DNA of 64,000 nt. Source: Epiperipatus broadwayi (taxonomy: Eukaryota > Onychophora > Udeonychophora > Euonychophora > Peripatidae). A program made the translations under genes and the position numbers. Numbering within the stretch: position 1 is the first letter of the stretch; each line of letters begins with the position of its first letter. Shown one piece after another: positions 1 through 13,860 of the stretch. Where the stretch lies: NCBI GenBank assembly GCA_028023455.1, contig JAQFVV010012441.1, forward strand, positions 6,640,957 through 6,704,956, in the 5' to 3' direction. Below the pieces are notes generated by a model. The model saw only the letters and a program-made list of their open reading frames with translations, made no database searches and had not been told where the DNA came from.

Positions 1-2800
1 GACATTATATTTATTCAATATTAAAATTTTATTTATTCTTATATATATATATTGTGCTATCTTGGTCTAGACTTAAAATTGAAATTTTGTTGGCTTATCG
101 ATTTTTAATTGTTTCAAATGATCTCAATAGTTTACTTTATTAATAAATAGTAATGAATAATATATTGTAATATAACATGGGTAATTTTTAATTTTTAACA
201 GAAGTAGATCAAATTTCTATAGTGTAATAAAGTTAATACTTTATTATTATGAAGGTGTAATAGGTTGAATTATGTACTAATAGATTCGTTTATTAATATT
301 CTTTACTGCATGCTTTTAATAAATAATATATGAATATAAATAAACAAAATAGTCAATTGTTGCTTAGTGTATGTGTGTATGCATACATGTTTTATGTTCA
401 TATAATTAATATAATATTAACTCATATGCATTTCAAAATATTTTTATAGATATAATTATTTCAATACTAGTTAAAAATATAAAATATTTTATATTAAATA
501 AATAAATATACAAAGTATGTTAACTATTTGAATTATGATTTTAAAATGTATTTTAATTTGCTGATTTATTTTAATATTATTTTTTTAAATGTTTATTTAT
601 TACAAAGTTAAGAAGAAATTTTACTTCATGAATGCATATATTTTTTTAAAAAAATATTTATTGAAATTTAATTTCTCATAACATAAACAATAGCAATGGG
701 TTAGATTTGAGTGAAAACAACCAGCTAACATACTGACTTAAATGTGTTGTCATCGGAAAATATATGTATAAGCTTCTGATTTTAGACTGGTTGCTCTCTT
801 TTAATCTATCTCTCAATAAGCAAAGTCAATGTGTTATATATAATATTAATAATTGGATATTACTATAAAAATGATTTGCTCAGTAGGGAAAAACATTTGC
901 TCAAAAGACTACTGTCTTTTGAGAGATCTTATAATAAAACAACTCGTATATTGTATTTACCCTACCACAGGGATGTGATAATATATGGAATGATCTCAGT
1001 GATGAAGTGTATATTATTAAGAATATACCTTAAATGATACAATGTGAAATTTATTACTGATTAAATTTTCAATGCTATAATAATGATTATTATGGAATAC
1101 CCAAGGATTAACTAATGCTAATATTAATATAAATATGAAAAATATTAACACTTCAATATTTTATTATGGAATTTTTTATTCAAAATATATACCTCATTCA
1201 AGTTCATAAAAATTTTGTTTAAATGCTATAGGGATATATCTGGACTTCAAATATAATTTATTTAATATATTTTCATAACACAGAAAGTATTGTATGATAT
1301 TAATAAGAGCTCTACAGACTCATGAACTTTAATTCCTGTTTTTGAAAATATTGTTGATGTTTTGATATGTATTAATAAATATGCTTTTAATGGAGTTTTA
1401 GTTAAGGAACCTATCAGAATATTTTTGGATAAATAAAACAGGTTGGGGGTTTTCTTTATTTTTTATTAACTTTAGTATGTATGTGTTTGTTTTTTTATAA
1501 TACCTAAATATATAAACTAACCAAAAAGTAAATTTACAAATAAATCTTGAGTATAAGAATTCATGAATTATCTTTATGACAATATATATTTTAATATATT
1601 TTTATGTACTTTGGTGATGTCAAAATTTTGTAGTTTAATAATTTCACATTTATAATTATAAGAAGACAAAAAGCAATTAAACATACTTAGTTAAAATTTG
1701 ATATACTTTAAGTATTTATTTATAAGTGTTCATGCAAAGATAGTATTTTCTTTCTGGTTTATTACCTTATTATTCATAACATTTAGGTAGTTATATAAAA
1801 TTTCTACAACATATATAGTACATACAACTGATAATTAATTCCTAATCAAATAACTTAACAAAAATTATTTCATTTTCTTATTAACTATTATTTTTATATT
1901 ATATTTATTATAATATATAGGCTATATGAGCACAGACTTTAATTAAAATGAATTTTGTGATTATTCATAGTTTATTTATTATACTATATTTTAATATCTG
2001 CTTCAAGGGCTTCTACATAATTTAGCTGCATATTAAATATTAGACAGACAAAATATTGAATAAATACCTACATATTTTAATAATTTATTGTATTATTGTA
2101 GCATTTCATCAGTTAAATTTTATTAATTACAATGAATAAATAATTAGTAAAGGTTAAACTAATGTTTTATTAAACGCTAATTGATTAAACTAATATATTT
2201 ATTTTCGTTTACAATGATATAAATTGATGCTCAACATTATTTGAACTTTTGTAACTTATATTTATTTAATTATTAGTTTATATATAATTCATATTAGCAT
2301 AATTTGGTATTCAACAGGGATCTTAAGATAATTATTTAATTTTATATATATTTATACTGCTATAAAATTTGTTATTTGAAAGAGTTAAGCCATTCATTTA
2401 TAAATAGATGATCATTTTAATCTCTTTATACTGTTATAGAAATTGATACTCTAATACATAGTTTGAATTGAACCAGTTATCCAAGATAATAAAAGATTAT
2501 TGATTATTTTACAAAATTGTCATCCAAACATGAAGAATTATTATTTACCTAATAATAATTTGTCATATTCTAATTAATACTGTTATAGATATTGGTTTGC
2601 CCAATTCATGGGCCATGATGATCCAAAACCTCATTTATACCATTACAATAAAGAACATAATAAAAAATATTAAGTATTTGGATTTATTTATTATCCAGAG
2701 ATAGTAGTATGTTAAGTATTAAATTAGTATTCAAATCATTGCAAAAAAGGGGATATATAAATTAGATATCAAAAGTACCAATTATGCATAAGATGGAAAG
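1..2800. other. AT-rich DNA without recognisable genes
   Basis: This stretch is AT-rich with short A/T runs and many stops in all frames. The longest ORF is 68 codons (831-1037) and has low-complexity composition with no family signature. I see no tRNA, no repeat shared with the rest of the window and no coding signal. Confidence 0.7.
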
Positions 2801-2809
2801 TTTTAGATC

Positions 2810-3560
2810 TTTTTTGTTCTGTAATGAAAAATTATATCATTATCAGTGTTATAAATTTAAAAATATTAAGATATTTTCCCAAGAAATGCTTGAAGTTGGT
2901 TATAAGATGGAATACATTAACAATATGTCAATTTAAAAAGAGTTATAATAGTTTAAATAAGTTGAAGGATGATAGTAAAAAATGGATATCTATTTTATAT
3001 ATTTCAACTTTATAAGTGAAATTTTTATGGATATTTATAAGGATGTGCTTATGTTTTCGTTTTGTGTTATAAATAATGATAATATGTTTAATACGTTGGT
3101 GAATAATTCTAAAAGTGCCATACCTGTTAAGCAAAAAAGTAACATTGTTTATCAAATTTTTTGTGGATGTATGTTATTATATATAGGTGACTCAAGATGC
3201 AGCATAGAGAAAAGGATAAAGGAATATCAATTATTATACAAGTATGTAAAAAAATAATGATTTAATGACTGCATCAGTTTTCTTCGAAAATGAAAGGACA
3301 TGTAAATACAAATTTAAGTTTGATTGTAAAAATGTTAACATTATTCATGGAAAGAAAGTCTAATAAAAGAAAAATTAAAGAGGTAATTTTCATAAATAGA
3401 ATTAGAATGAGTTTAATTAATACACAAGCCACTAATGTTACAATTCAAGAATTCTGGGATTGAGTTGATGATGTTTGCTTCCATTATGTCTTGTTTTTTT
3501 TAAAATTTAAATGGCAGTTGAAGAGTGTTAAGTAATTAATTAAAAATCCTTCTGCAGGTT
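2810..3560 (+). pseudogene. Penelope-like element 3' fragment: GIY-YIG endonuclease (broken)
   Basis: The translation matches the C-terminal part of a Penelope-like retroelement: the linker after the reverse transcriptase, then a GIY-YIG nuclease. In 2982-3257 residues resembling VYQIFCGCMLLYIG are followed by an S-x-EKRIKEY stretch, the usual layout of the GIY-YIG core (YQI...YIG...R..E). The GIY half reads VYQ and the conserved histidine after KE is a tyrosine, so the site is degraded. The linker is encoded in another frame just upstream (about 2890-3000) and the tail continues to about 3560 with stops. The same family recurs at 30.2-31.7 kb, which fixes the boundaries. The copy is truncated at its 5' end because the RT domain is absent. 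Confidence 0.8.
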
Positions 3561-3934
3561 GAAAGACTATATAATAGTTCATCACCATTATATTTATTAT
3601 TTTTATTGTCATTACAATATTTATTAATTAATGGACATTATATATATATATATATATAAAGGAAATTACCCTTCAAATATGCACCACTAAATTAACATGT
3701 ACTTTATGCATACTAACAAGAACTTCTTCTCCACAAATAGCTACATTATTAATTATAACATATATAATAAAGCTATTAATGTTCAATGCTAAATAGGTTC
3801 TTTTATAAATATAAATTCACTGAAAGCAGTCAACACTTAAACAATACCAATATTTTATATTTGCCTGTAAAATGAACCTTATTTAAATTTCTTTGTATCA
3901 ATAATTTCACTCTCTATTGTCATGTTGCAATCTT

Positions 3935-4340
3935 ACATATCTATATAAATATATTAAATCATAAGTAAAAGTGAATTTCACCTTTATTGTTAAAAAGAGG
4001 TGTTGGTATTGACTATGTTCAATGAATTTACATTTATAAAAAAATCTATCTATCTTTGAGTATTATTAGCATTATTATTTAAGTAATATTTTATTGGAGT
4101 GCAGTTTGAAATTTTTAATTGACTATTTGTTAATTTGCATTCAGTAAAGAATATATTTACCTCTTTAATGAGGTCTAGTCAAATTTCTTTGCCAAGTTTT
4201 AAATTTTTAGGTTTTATATAAACATATTAGATCATAAATAAAAGTTGATTTCCAACTTCATTGGTAGAAATAGGTTACCTTGACAACAGATTGAGTTTGT
4301 TGATTTATTGATATTGGTATTGTTTAATTGTTGACCGCTT
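3935..4340 (+). repeat. Diverged ~85-bp module, two copies 265 bp apart
   Basis: About 3940-4015 and 4205-4290 share the order TATATAAA(C/T)ATATTA, ATCATAA(G/A)TAAAAGT, a TTTC(A/C)A stretch, CCTTTATTG-like bases, then AGGT. A third member lies at about 44755-44845, so this is an interspersed repeat and not a local duplication only. No coding content or terminal structure was seen. Confidence 0.5.
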
Positions 4341-7080
4341 TCAATAAATATGTATATATACTTATTTATAAATTTCCAAATAATATCCGCTGTCTCTAGT
4401 GAGTCATATTTGCAAGTTTATTTAAATGATTTTTTTGAAAATGTGACTAATAGATTAATGTAGTAATGTTTTCAGACTTAGTTCTTTTATTAATAAGTTT
4501 ATATTATAGTCTTTACACATTTAATAAGGCATAATTTATATATAGTCCATGTTAAATTTTTAGAATAGTTTTACTTTCTAGATAACGTATCATTTATAAG
4601 AAGTGTTAATTATAAAATAAATGTTTATGAACACACACAAAAAAAAGGCTGGTCATTAATTTGTACATCATAATATCATTTTTGATATATAGATATAAAT
4701 ATAAATATCAAAGAACTCTGTTGATGATATAATTAACGCGTTTATCTGATGTATCTATGAACTTGAGTTAAATTCGTGAAGGGAAAATTTTCTAAACAAT
4801 CTTTTTTTTTTTTTTTTATGGAATGTGTGTTTGGCTACTATTAGGTGTAAATAACTGTAAGATAAATGGCGATAAAAAATAAATTCTGTCCCCAATTATT
4901 GAATTAGCCTAGTAGGAATTGTACTTTTTATAGTTTCTCTGTAAAGAACTGCTACTATGATCTATTTTCAACAGGAGACTATATATATATATTATATTTT
5001 ACTTATATACAAATTATCTGCTAGTTTATAGATAAATTATTTATAAATACAAATGCATACTGATAATAAAAAAATAAGTTGCTGAAACTAATTCTGCGTT
5101 TATTTGTGTTTTTATTAAATATATATATCTAAGACAGATTGATATGTTTTGAAAAGCTACATATGTTGAAGACAGGATTTTTTTTATGTAAATAAGCTTA
5201 TTTGCATTTGCATTTGGTAAGCACAATATTCAAATGTTTTGTTCTGAATATTTAATTAAACCCTGCAAGAATCAGTGATGTATATGCCAATTATTTCATT
5301 CAGATGTCATAGATTAAAATTTAGTACAATAAAGACATGCAAAATAAAAAACAAATTAGAAATAAATTGACGTATAAATAACATAATATAAAAAAAAATA
5401 AAACGACAGCAAATGTTTAATAAAAAGTAAAATTTAATTTAAAAATTATATATACATATATGTGTGTGTGCGGGCGTTAAGATCATAGTTTAGTACTTAT
5501 CAAGATTAATTAAAACAAAATCTTATTTAAAAAGTTTAGTATGATCAGATTATGGACTAATATTTTTTTTATGATTAAAATTAGACGAATTTAAAAGCTA
5601 GACTTTAACTTATAGTTAAAAATTTAATACTATTTTTTTTTTTTCAAAATAGCTTCCAATAGTTAACATTTACGCCAAATTATCAATTTATGTATTAAAA
5701 GTAATTAGTTTGTGAAGAAGGGAGGGGGGATAAACTGTATTTTGGATATAAATAACTTTGTTTTTGGATTCACTAAAAAGAAGTCCCCCCAAAAAATTCT
5801 CTTATATTCATTACATTATTAATGTTTTACTTGTCTTGCATGGTTCAGTGCAGAGATAAAACAGTGGACTTCTAGCTGAAGATCCAAAGATCACCTATCT
5901 TATTGACATATTTTATATGAACTTCTATACAATTAACCAATGGATTTTTTTTTTAGTATATAATTTTAAAAAACACTGTGATGCTTTTTGCTTGATAAAA
6001 CAGTAAATTGAATGTAAAATTTTATAAACAACATTAAGAATTTAAAGGAAAGATCAAGAAGTGGCAGTAAAACTTAGAATTGACAGAAATTGTGATTACA
6101 TTAGCCCTTTTGACATCATAAACCTATTAAAGCTTTAATGTAACAAAAATGACAATGTAAACAGATGGAAAAAAAAAATTCTCACTTATATTATGAAGCA
6201 ATAAATACTTGTCTGTATTTAATCATAAAAATTAGTCTGGGATTTCGACAAGTATCTACAGACTTCTAAACATCACACGATCACCATTGAGTGGCACTAC
6301 TGTATGGAGAGTTTTGTCTGTTTTTATCTACATACTTATAAGGCGAAAAGTACTTTTTAGACTCTTAAAAATAGAACATCATATTTTGGATTCAACATTA
6401 TTAATTTTTAAAAAATGTAAATAACTCATGATATTATTTATCATGATCTTAAAAATATTTTATTATTTCGACTTTAAAACTAAAGTAGATAGAAAAGATT
6501 GTAGTAATTTTATTTTATTTAAGAAACTTTATTGATAACAAACTATATACAAATATTAACATGGTTCCAGTAGAATAAATGTATGTTTCATAGGACAAAT
6601 ATGATGCACGTATAATGGTGCAGATAATATTATAAGTTGTTTACCTCCAAATGAGGTATGATCTAAATTTGAAGAGTGTTATCTTCTAATATTGCATAAT
6701 CATGATGATTAACATGATAAAGAGTCCAAATATTTATTTCCCCAGAATGAATCCTGATGGGTAGTGTTAATAAAATTAAAAGCTTCAGCTATTAGAGAGT
6801 ATAAGGAAGGTAGATTGTAGATTGCTAAGTTTTGATCATGTTGTCCCTGGGTAAAATTTTGAGAGACTATAGATATGAGTTGAACCACTTTTTGTTAATT
6901 TTTTAAGTACATTGCATTTCTTATTTAAATATTATGGAACAGTGTGCAAGCCATATGATACTTAGATTGTGACTAATTACAGATGTGTTATTGGGCTGAA
7001 AGTATTTTATGTATTTTTAAATAATTACTTGAGATTGATTGTACATTTATAAAACATGAAATATAGAGATGTGTGAAGTG
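4341..7080. other. AT-rich non-coding stretch
   Basis: No gene, RNA or recognisable repeat was found. Only short homopolymers (T runs near 4802, a G run at about 5725 and a C run near 5785), a TG microsatellite near 5461 and small AT tracts stand out. The ORFs present are short and low-complexity. Confidence 0.6.
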
Positions 7081-7084
7081 TGAG

Positions 7085-8260
7085 CAACTTTAAAAAAGAT
7101 GTAAAATTTATTCTGTATAATTATTGCACAAAACATGTGGGTTCAAGATAACCCTTGAAGTGGTTATTAATAAACATTTTAGTTAGAATTACACCTTATA
7201 ATAAAGTGAAAAGAAATTTCTACCATAATTGAAGAGCACAAAAATTTTAAAACTTGGTTAGAGTCTTATGGCAGGTTGTCCATAATATTCTGTATGAATG
7301 TGTTATCAAGTTTAAAACTTTAAATGGCATTCCACCATGAAATTTAATATTATAACCAGTTTAATAGATTTGCATGCTCATGGAATGATCTGTGAAAAAA
7401 AAATTAATATATAAACTTTAAGCAATCAATGGTATAGCAAGAGGATAACACTAAGTGTTGGGTTAATATATATCACTAAATACATTTTGGTCTTAATATA
7501 AACTGCAAAAGATAAAGGACATATTAAATTGAATTCTCTTCTGCATATAAAAAAACATGCTCACCTGATGGATAAAATATGTGAATTCTATCAATCAGAA
7601 GAGCATGTTTTCCTATGTGTAGAGATGACCCAGTTTGATATGTTCCAAATCTTTTGTAATTTATATAAGGGTCAAAGTGTTTCTAGTGACATTTATTGAT
7701 GCAATATTTAGTGCCATCCCTCTACTATATCATTGCTTGTTTTAATTTAACCATCACATAAACATTATTTTCTATAAGTAAAGGAGGTCTCAATTTGATA
7801 TGTCCTTTATCTTTTGCAATTTATATTAGATCCAAAATGTATCTAGTGACACATATTAACCCAATACTTAGTGTCATCCCCCTAATATACCATTTCTTGT
7901 TTCAATTTCATGTGTCAAATAATCCTTTTCACAGACCATTTCATTGAGCATGCTGATCTATTAAACCAGTATAATTTTTCAAAGATATTAAATACTCAAT
8001 ACTAGATGATATAAATACTGCAATATATGAATATAGTATAATATCAAGTCTCTTATTGGCATATCATTTAAAGGTTTAAATAAGATAACATTCATTCAAC
8101 ATCTATAAACAACCCTGCCAGTTTCTAAGGCTCTAACCCAAGTTTTAAAACTTTTATGCCCTTCAATTATGTTAGATTTTTTTTCCAGCTTAATCTTGAA
8201 TCTATGTGTGTTTTATGAAATAATTATGTAAAGAAATTCTACATGTAACCTTTTATTACA
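7085..8260. repeat. Large imperfect inverted repeat (arms ~450 bp)
   Basis: The left arm (about 7085-7545) and the reverse complement of the right arm (about 7770-8260) align over most of their length. Shared blocks include TTTTAAAACTTGG near 7247 and its reverse complement near 8133, AGTTTAATAGAT near 7360 and its reverse complement near 7959, and the GGTATA...CACTAAGT block near 7430 and its reverse complement near 7880. A third, direct copy of the inner part (about 7625-7745) lies between the arms. The left arm has an extra segment around 7150-7210. Arm identity looks like 75-80% by eye. Stops occur in all frames and I could not assign the parent element. Confidence 0.75.
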
Positions 8261-8269
8261 GGCATAAGT

Positions 8270-9150
8270 TTATCATAGATTGTGAAAAAATCTATATCCA
8301 TGGCCTATAGTAGGCAAATATCCCATTAAGAATAGCATTCACTATATGAACATTCATAAATGGGATATAGCATTTTTGTGCAGAATGCTTTCATTTCCAT
8401 ACTGACTGTATCATGATATATTAATTGCATTTTAGACAGATTAATTGGAAATGCAAAGGAAAGACTATGATTTGCCCATAAAAAAGATTGTAGTTTTCAG
8501 CCTGTAGATAGTTGCCACAGAAAAACTAATTGATTTTTGAAATTTATTTAAAATATTCAAAACAATGGAAATATTTTGGAGGTCTCTGAAGATTATCAGG
8601 TCAACATTAACAAAAGACATGGCTTGGACAGTAAGTAGTTCCAAGAAAAAAAAGGAAAAGGCTTTTGATGCATGGTTTAATTTCCTTAGTCTGTGGATCT
8701 ACATAAACTACAAATAACAATAACTCAAGCAAAGTGTCAATGTTTTGAATAGCAATGAACCGATTATTGTGTTCAAACCAATATTTGTGTAGTGCAGTAA
8801 AAAGATATGCTGCCTTAAAGATGACTTCATATGCAATATAATCTGTAAGTTTGTTTTTTAGTAAACAATATTTGTTCTTGTACTAAAAGAATGGGTTGAT
8901 AAAATGGTGATCTATTACTGCATAGAATAAGATCACTTAGTGTTTTTAAAATTATTTTTGCAAAGATTTTTTAGCAATATCTTCAAGTGTAATGTGATGC
9001 AAGTTATTTATAGAGGGATATATTATATTTGATTTTTTTTCTGAAACAAAATATTATGTTCAGAGAAAGGTCAGAAAAATTAATATTGGTTGAGAAGATT
9101 TTCTTGTAGCATTTATATAGAATAGCAATTATGGCATAGTCAAGCTGCCA
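8270..9150. other. Unassigned stretch, possibly decayed coding on minus strand
   Basis: Composition is slightly less AT-rich than the flanks. On the minus strand, short readable segments run toward the end of the 146-codon ORF just upstream of it, but they are broken by many stops and resemble no family I can name. Confidence 0.3.
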
Positions 9151-9591
9151 TTAAATATTAGCTGGGGGAAGATCTGTAACTAGAGAGGTGTGTGTTTCAA
9201 GATGCAAGATTTCTTGGTATATTTGTTGATTTGTAATAAAGAATTGAGAAGGTTGTATACTATAACAATCACTGAGTATATATTTATTATCTGCTTTTAG
9301 AGTGGATTTTGGATACTCAAGAAGTTTCACGTTAACACTGATGCCAGAAAGGATAATGTCATTTTTTGACAAAATAGAAATACTAAAGATTTGAGATGGA
9401 ATTGATCTGGGATAATTTAAATTTTTTTTATGAACTTTGAGGAATTTAATAGTATTTTTTAATCGATGTGTTATTACATTATGGTTGTAAAGCATGATAA
9501 ACTGCTTTGCTTCATTTTGCAGTTCACACATAAGATCTTTGGCATCATTCATTTGTGAAATTATTTGCAAGGAATGTACCTCTGTCTTCAA
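9151..9591 (-). CDS. Unidentified 146-aa ORF
   Basis: This is the second-longest non-low-complexity ORF in the window after the Gypsy RNase H frame, and it has balanced amino-acid composition rather than the K/N/I-rich pattern of chance ORFs here. It starts with MKTEVHSLQIISQM and contains a hydrophobic, strand-like central block (ISILSKNDIILSGISVNVKLL, split here as ISILSKNDIILSG then ISVNVKLL). There is no signal peptide, membrane helix, zinc motif or catalytic motif. It lies next to an LTR-like unit and a large inverted repeat, so a mobile-element remnant is more likely than a host exon. I do not recognise the family and give no function. It could also be a chance ORF. Confidence 0.3.
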   Translation of the reverse strand: MKTEVHSLQIISQMNDAKDLMCELQNEAKQFIMLYNHNVITHRLKNTIKFLKVHKKNLNYPRSIPSQIFSISILSKNDIILSGISVNVKLLEYPKSTLKADNKYILSDCYSIQPSQFFITNQQIYQEILHLETHTSLVTDLPPANI

Positions 9592-9754
9592 TATCCTGTT
9601 TATAAAATTGAGTGATAATTTGTTAATTGATTAATTTGGTGTTCAAATAAAGCTTAAGCTGTTTAATATTTTTAACTTTGCAGCTTGTTTTCAGAGAAAT
9701 TGCATATAATTTCTCTTACTCACATTATACCCTTTTTGTATCACTTGTTACTGT

Positions 9755-11860
9755 AACGGTCAGAAAACGTGTGATTCATTAACATAGTGTAGAATTCGAC
9801 CACCACACAGAACTGCAGCACCATCTAGGTATCGAAGCCACCCTTAGTACTAAGTTCGAACATAGTTTATCGGTTCTACAATACAATCTATGAAACAACA
9901 CATCTGATGTGACATTAGTAAATATTTCTTTAGGCACAGTGGTCAGGGATATACAAGAGATTCATGATTTTAGTTTTGAGTTAGCCAATCAGAACATTAA
10001 TCTTAAACATTTATATTTAAAGAATCGAGGAAACATATTGAATGGGTATCGAATAAATAAAGAAGGAATGGCAGACATATAGTTTGACATTATTTATTGA
10101 AACATTTTAATAATAAATTATTTACTAATAATATTTGGTAATATTTAAATTGAGTAACAGAATTTTCCGATACTGTTATATATTCAAGAAATACATTTAT
10201 TTATTTAGAAACGTTTATATGAAATCATTTTACCAATAATACTTTATATTTAAGATCTCAGTAGTGGTATTTTCTGATACTTTTATGTTTACAAAGAGAA
10301 ATACATTTATTTGATGATGTAATCTAGCTACCTAAAATTCTCGAGCAAGTATTTCTAAGGCATGCCTTTAAGGATTTATACATTTGCAATGCAAGAGTCT
10401 AAAGTAAGATTTATAATAGTAGCGGCAGACATATATTTATTTAATTAAAGATATTTACTATTAACTAAGGGAAAACATTTATTTGAGAGGGAATTATGTC
10501 ACTAATGCAGGGACAGAGTTATACATAGAATAATAAAGTTAATAAAAGAAACACGTGGTACTAGAAAGGTGATATGGAATGGCAGTATATTGAAACTGCA
10601 AAGCCGTGAATGAGTTTATAAGAATGATGGGCTGGCATTTGCCATAGGCCCAAAGAGGTAAGGTGTCACATAAACATAACCAGGGATAAGTATTCATGCT
10701 ACGATTGCCTGCTGGCTGTGTGACTTTCGTCAAACCCTATGGGAGCATTTATTATGTCTGCTTGTGCAGGACGACTGGTGTTAATTTCAACCCTATAGAA
10801 TCCGGAATATTCAAGGCTTGTAATGGGTCATCTTGTCTCTAAAACATAACACATGTATAATGTACAGATGATTCTGTTAAGATTTAAATATATTTTGTAA
10901 CTCAGCCCTACATTATCAACATTTAATAATGAACATTTGCAACTCTCAAAGAAATGCAATTTTATGGAATTATTAATTAAGATTTAATAAAATATAAAAC
11001 AATATATAAACTGGGTGATTATTACAACTAATACATCAGCCATTTTCTAAGCAGTAGACCCTTGCATTACAATAAAGTAAGCGATCATAGATTTATACTT
11101 AGAAAATTATGAGCATGTGATAATTATATAATAAAATGTAGATTTTAGAAATACACACCCAAGAAGGATAGAGTTAGACAGGATAGATTATTAAAGAAAT
11201 TTACATATTAATTATTAAATTTATAGTATTACAAATGATATTTTTACAGTTTATAGTTTATAAGTTATATAAAGAATGAATAAGCTATAGCGGGATATTA
11301 GTAGAGTACTCTAGAGAATTTGGATACAGGTACCTGTTTTATGAGAAGTTTTCCAATTCAGTGGTCAGTAGCAAATTGTTCATGATTCTAGCATTAGCAG
11401 TTCTTTCCTGTATTTAGGTGGTTCCTTTAATTTAACAGCAGCAGCAGTTTTCTAATTGTTCAAGCAGCAGATTTCGGTTGGTATTCTGGCGGGCATAAGT
11501 GAAGATTCACGGCATACTATAGACCATCTCCAGGGAGAATTGTCTTTGGTGCTTACTACTCACAACTACTGTGGCATGTAAAACAATATATCTCTTTGGA
11601 GACTCTCCTGATCGAGAGCAAAGCTAAAGTTAAACTGAAAGTTTCTAGCAAGTCTAAAATGGCCTCCTTTCTTAGAACTTATCTTTTACATTTTTGTTAT
11701 AGTTTATTTTTGAATTCCACTTAATTTGCCCTGAGGATAATCAATGCATTTTGTTAAGTTTAATTATAGAGAAAGCTGCCTTTCTATTGTTTACATTTAC
11801 ATTTTACATTTACATTTTATAATTACATTTTGGGGAATTTTTCTTTAATTAATCTATTAT
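9755..11860 (-). repeat. Divergent LTR-like unit (relative of family A), right boundary uncertain
   Basis: On the minus strand the unit ends at about 9755 in CCGTTACA, the reverse complement of a TGTAACGG start. About 75 bases before that end it carries CCTAGATGGTGC, matching the CCTAGATGGCGCC module of family A near its 3' end. Further in, on the same strand, CTCTTTGGGCCTATGG (about 10655) resembles the CCCTTTGCCTATGG of family A. The 5' limit was not located; repeat-like sequence with AACTGCTAATGCTAG-type text extends to at least 11.4 kb. No ORF of an internal retrotransposon region is present. Confidence 0.4.
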
Positions 11861-11869
11861 CTCTCACAG

Positions 11870-12280
11870 ACAGTTGCTTTTAAAATTTCAAATACAAAAG
11901 GGAACATATGATTATTTTTACTTTAATTAAATATTACAATCTATTTCTAAAATTATTACTAAATGAAATTTAAACAAAGCAATAAATAACGGATTTTACA
12001 ATTCGAAATACATAGTTAAAATTATATATTTTTATATAACTAAAAGAAGAAATCTAAATTATATTATTTATCTTTATTTATTGCCTTAAATTTGATATCG
12101 ATATGTGTGTGTGTTTATGGTGAATTCTATATATATCTATACATTTTTAATATTGCTACACACACAATTCGATACCAAAAAGTTTAAATTTGGGTAGAAT
12201 AGAGCGGTGAGTGAGAGACGATAGAAAAAGGTGAAACTTAAGATTCGAATACGAATCTTACTGTTTCAATACTTAATATT
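11870..12280. other. AT-rich spacer
   Basis: AT-rich sequence with a short TG run near 12103. No gene or repeat was recognised. Confidence 0.5.
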
Positions 12281-12289
12281 CTTTTGACC

Positions 12290-13860
12290 TTCTTTGCCCC
12301 AAAAAGTGTGAGAAAACAATATTTGCATTCCCCATAAGTATTGGTTTTTTCAAATAAAGTCTATCACTAATCTTTGACAGATTCATACAGTCTATTACTA
12401 GCTATAGCTAGTTAGTATAGTCTGTTACTAGCTATAGCAAGCTTTTCTTTCTTGTTGATTTTACTACCTGATAACAATTCTTTCAAACTTTGGAAATATT
12501 TTTTGATTCTCCCAATACTCCCCTCTAAATGCTTTTATGTGAATAAATTTCTATATAGCAGGATTAATCTGAGGAGTATCTCATTTCTCATCATATTTTT
12601 AACAATATTCCCTTGAATAAGATGCATAAGGCCTATTTGATACACTATCTTCAATATACTTTTCTTTTTTCTTAATTTCATTCCATCATTGAATCTTTTC
12701 TTAACACAAGTTTGTGCTTCTAAATCACCTAATATAACTTTATTGGGAAATTTTGTCACCATTAAAAACATTCTTTCATTTACATCTCTATTATTATCTT
12801 TTTTTCCTTATGTTTTGTACTTGCTGTTCTCCATAAACCCCATTCTTTAGGTTATGATTATCTATTTTATGCAGTTTGCCTTCTGTTATAGTCATCTCTC
12901 AACATCACTACATATATTGTATTCCATATGTTCTTCTATTTCTTTTTTAATTTCTTCACATTAATTCTGATTTTATGACATAAGTTCTTATTTCTTTAAC
13001 ATCTTTAACATTAGTAACTAATTTATAAGAGAGACTTTTATATTCTAACTGCATCTCTTTCTTTAACTTCTTAATTTCATCTTGATCATTAGAGGAAACT
13101 CTTTTAAATTCCGTCATTTTTTTATTAGACACTTCTTCATTTTTATTTTGGAATTCTTTAATTTCACTAATTTGTTCAATTAGTGCTTGATGAGTTTTTA
13201 TTATCTCATCTATCTTTTAACTTCAACCTTTTATTTTACTCTGTCATTTCTTTGTTTTTTTTTGCAATTATCTAATTTATCATTATTGCTTTGTTGCCAT
13301 TATCTAACTTCCTTCTTACATTTATGTACATCATTTTGTACTCCATGAACCTGATCTTGGATCTCAGCCTCTACATTTTCTAAAACCTAAAACCTTCTAT
13401 TTTCAGATGCCTTAATTTGTTGAATGAGATGTTTGAAGTTATTATCACCCATTACTTTTGATTCATTAACTTAATAGTTAAATTCTGAAATCTAGCATCT
13501 AAATCTGTTTAGACTCTGATAGATCAGTTTTTAAATCTGTCGTATATCTACTTTAAACTCATCCAACTTAATAATTCAATTCTGAAATCTACCCTGTGAA
13601 TCTGCTTTATGCTCCCTTTAGACTCTTACCAATTTAGTAATTAAAGAATTTATATTTTGAAACAGTCACTGAATATGTCTGGAAATTTTCAAATTTAGCA
13701 CATGAATCTGCCTTATATTCGTCCACTGAACAATGGTTGCATCTGAACAAATGTAAACTCATTTTGGATACTATTAGCTCCATATCTACATAAAATGTAT
13801 ATACTATTATTAATATTTTTATCAAAACAATAAAATAAAACCAACATGTTATTTTAAACA
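12290..13860 (-). pseudogene. Decayed K/E-rich coding sequence, possibly retroelement gag
   Basis: The plus strand is strikingly pyrimidine-rich. The minus-strand translation is therefore rich in K, E, D, N, Q, L and I, with heptad-like segments (for example around 13080-13400) broken by many stops, as in an old coiled-coil protein. The clean piece at 12535-12771 encodes 78 residues with the segment LGDLEAQTCVKKRFNDGMKL. A basic/acidic coiled coil followed by such a helical block is compatible with a Ty3/Gypsy-type gag, but no zinc knuckle or protease follows. The assignment is an inference from composition; a decayed host coiled-coil gene cannot be excluded. Confidence 0.3.
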
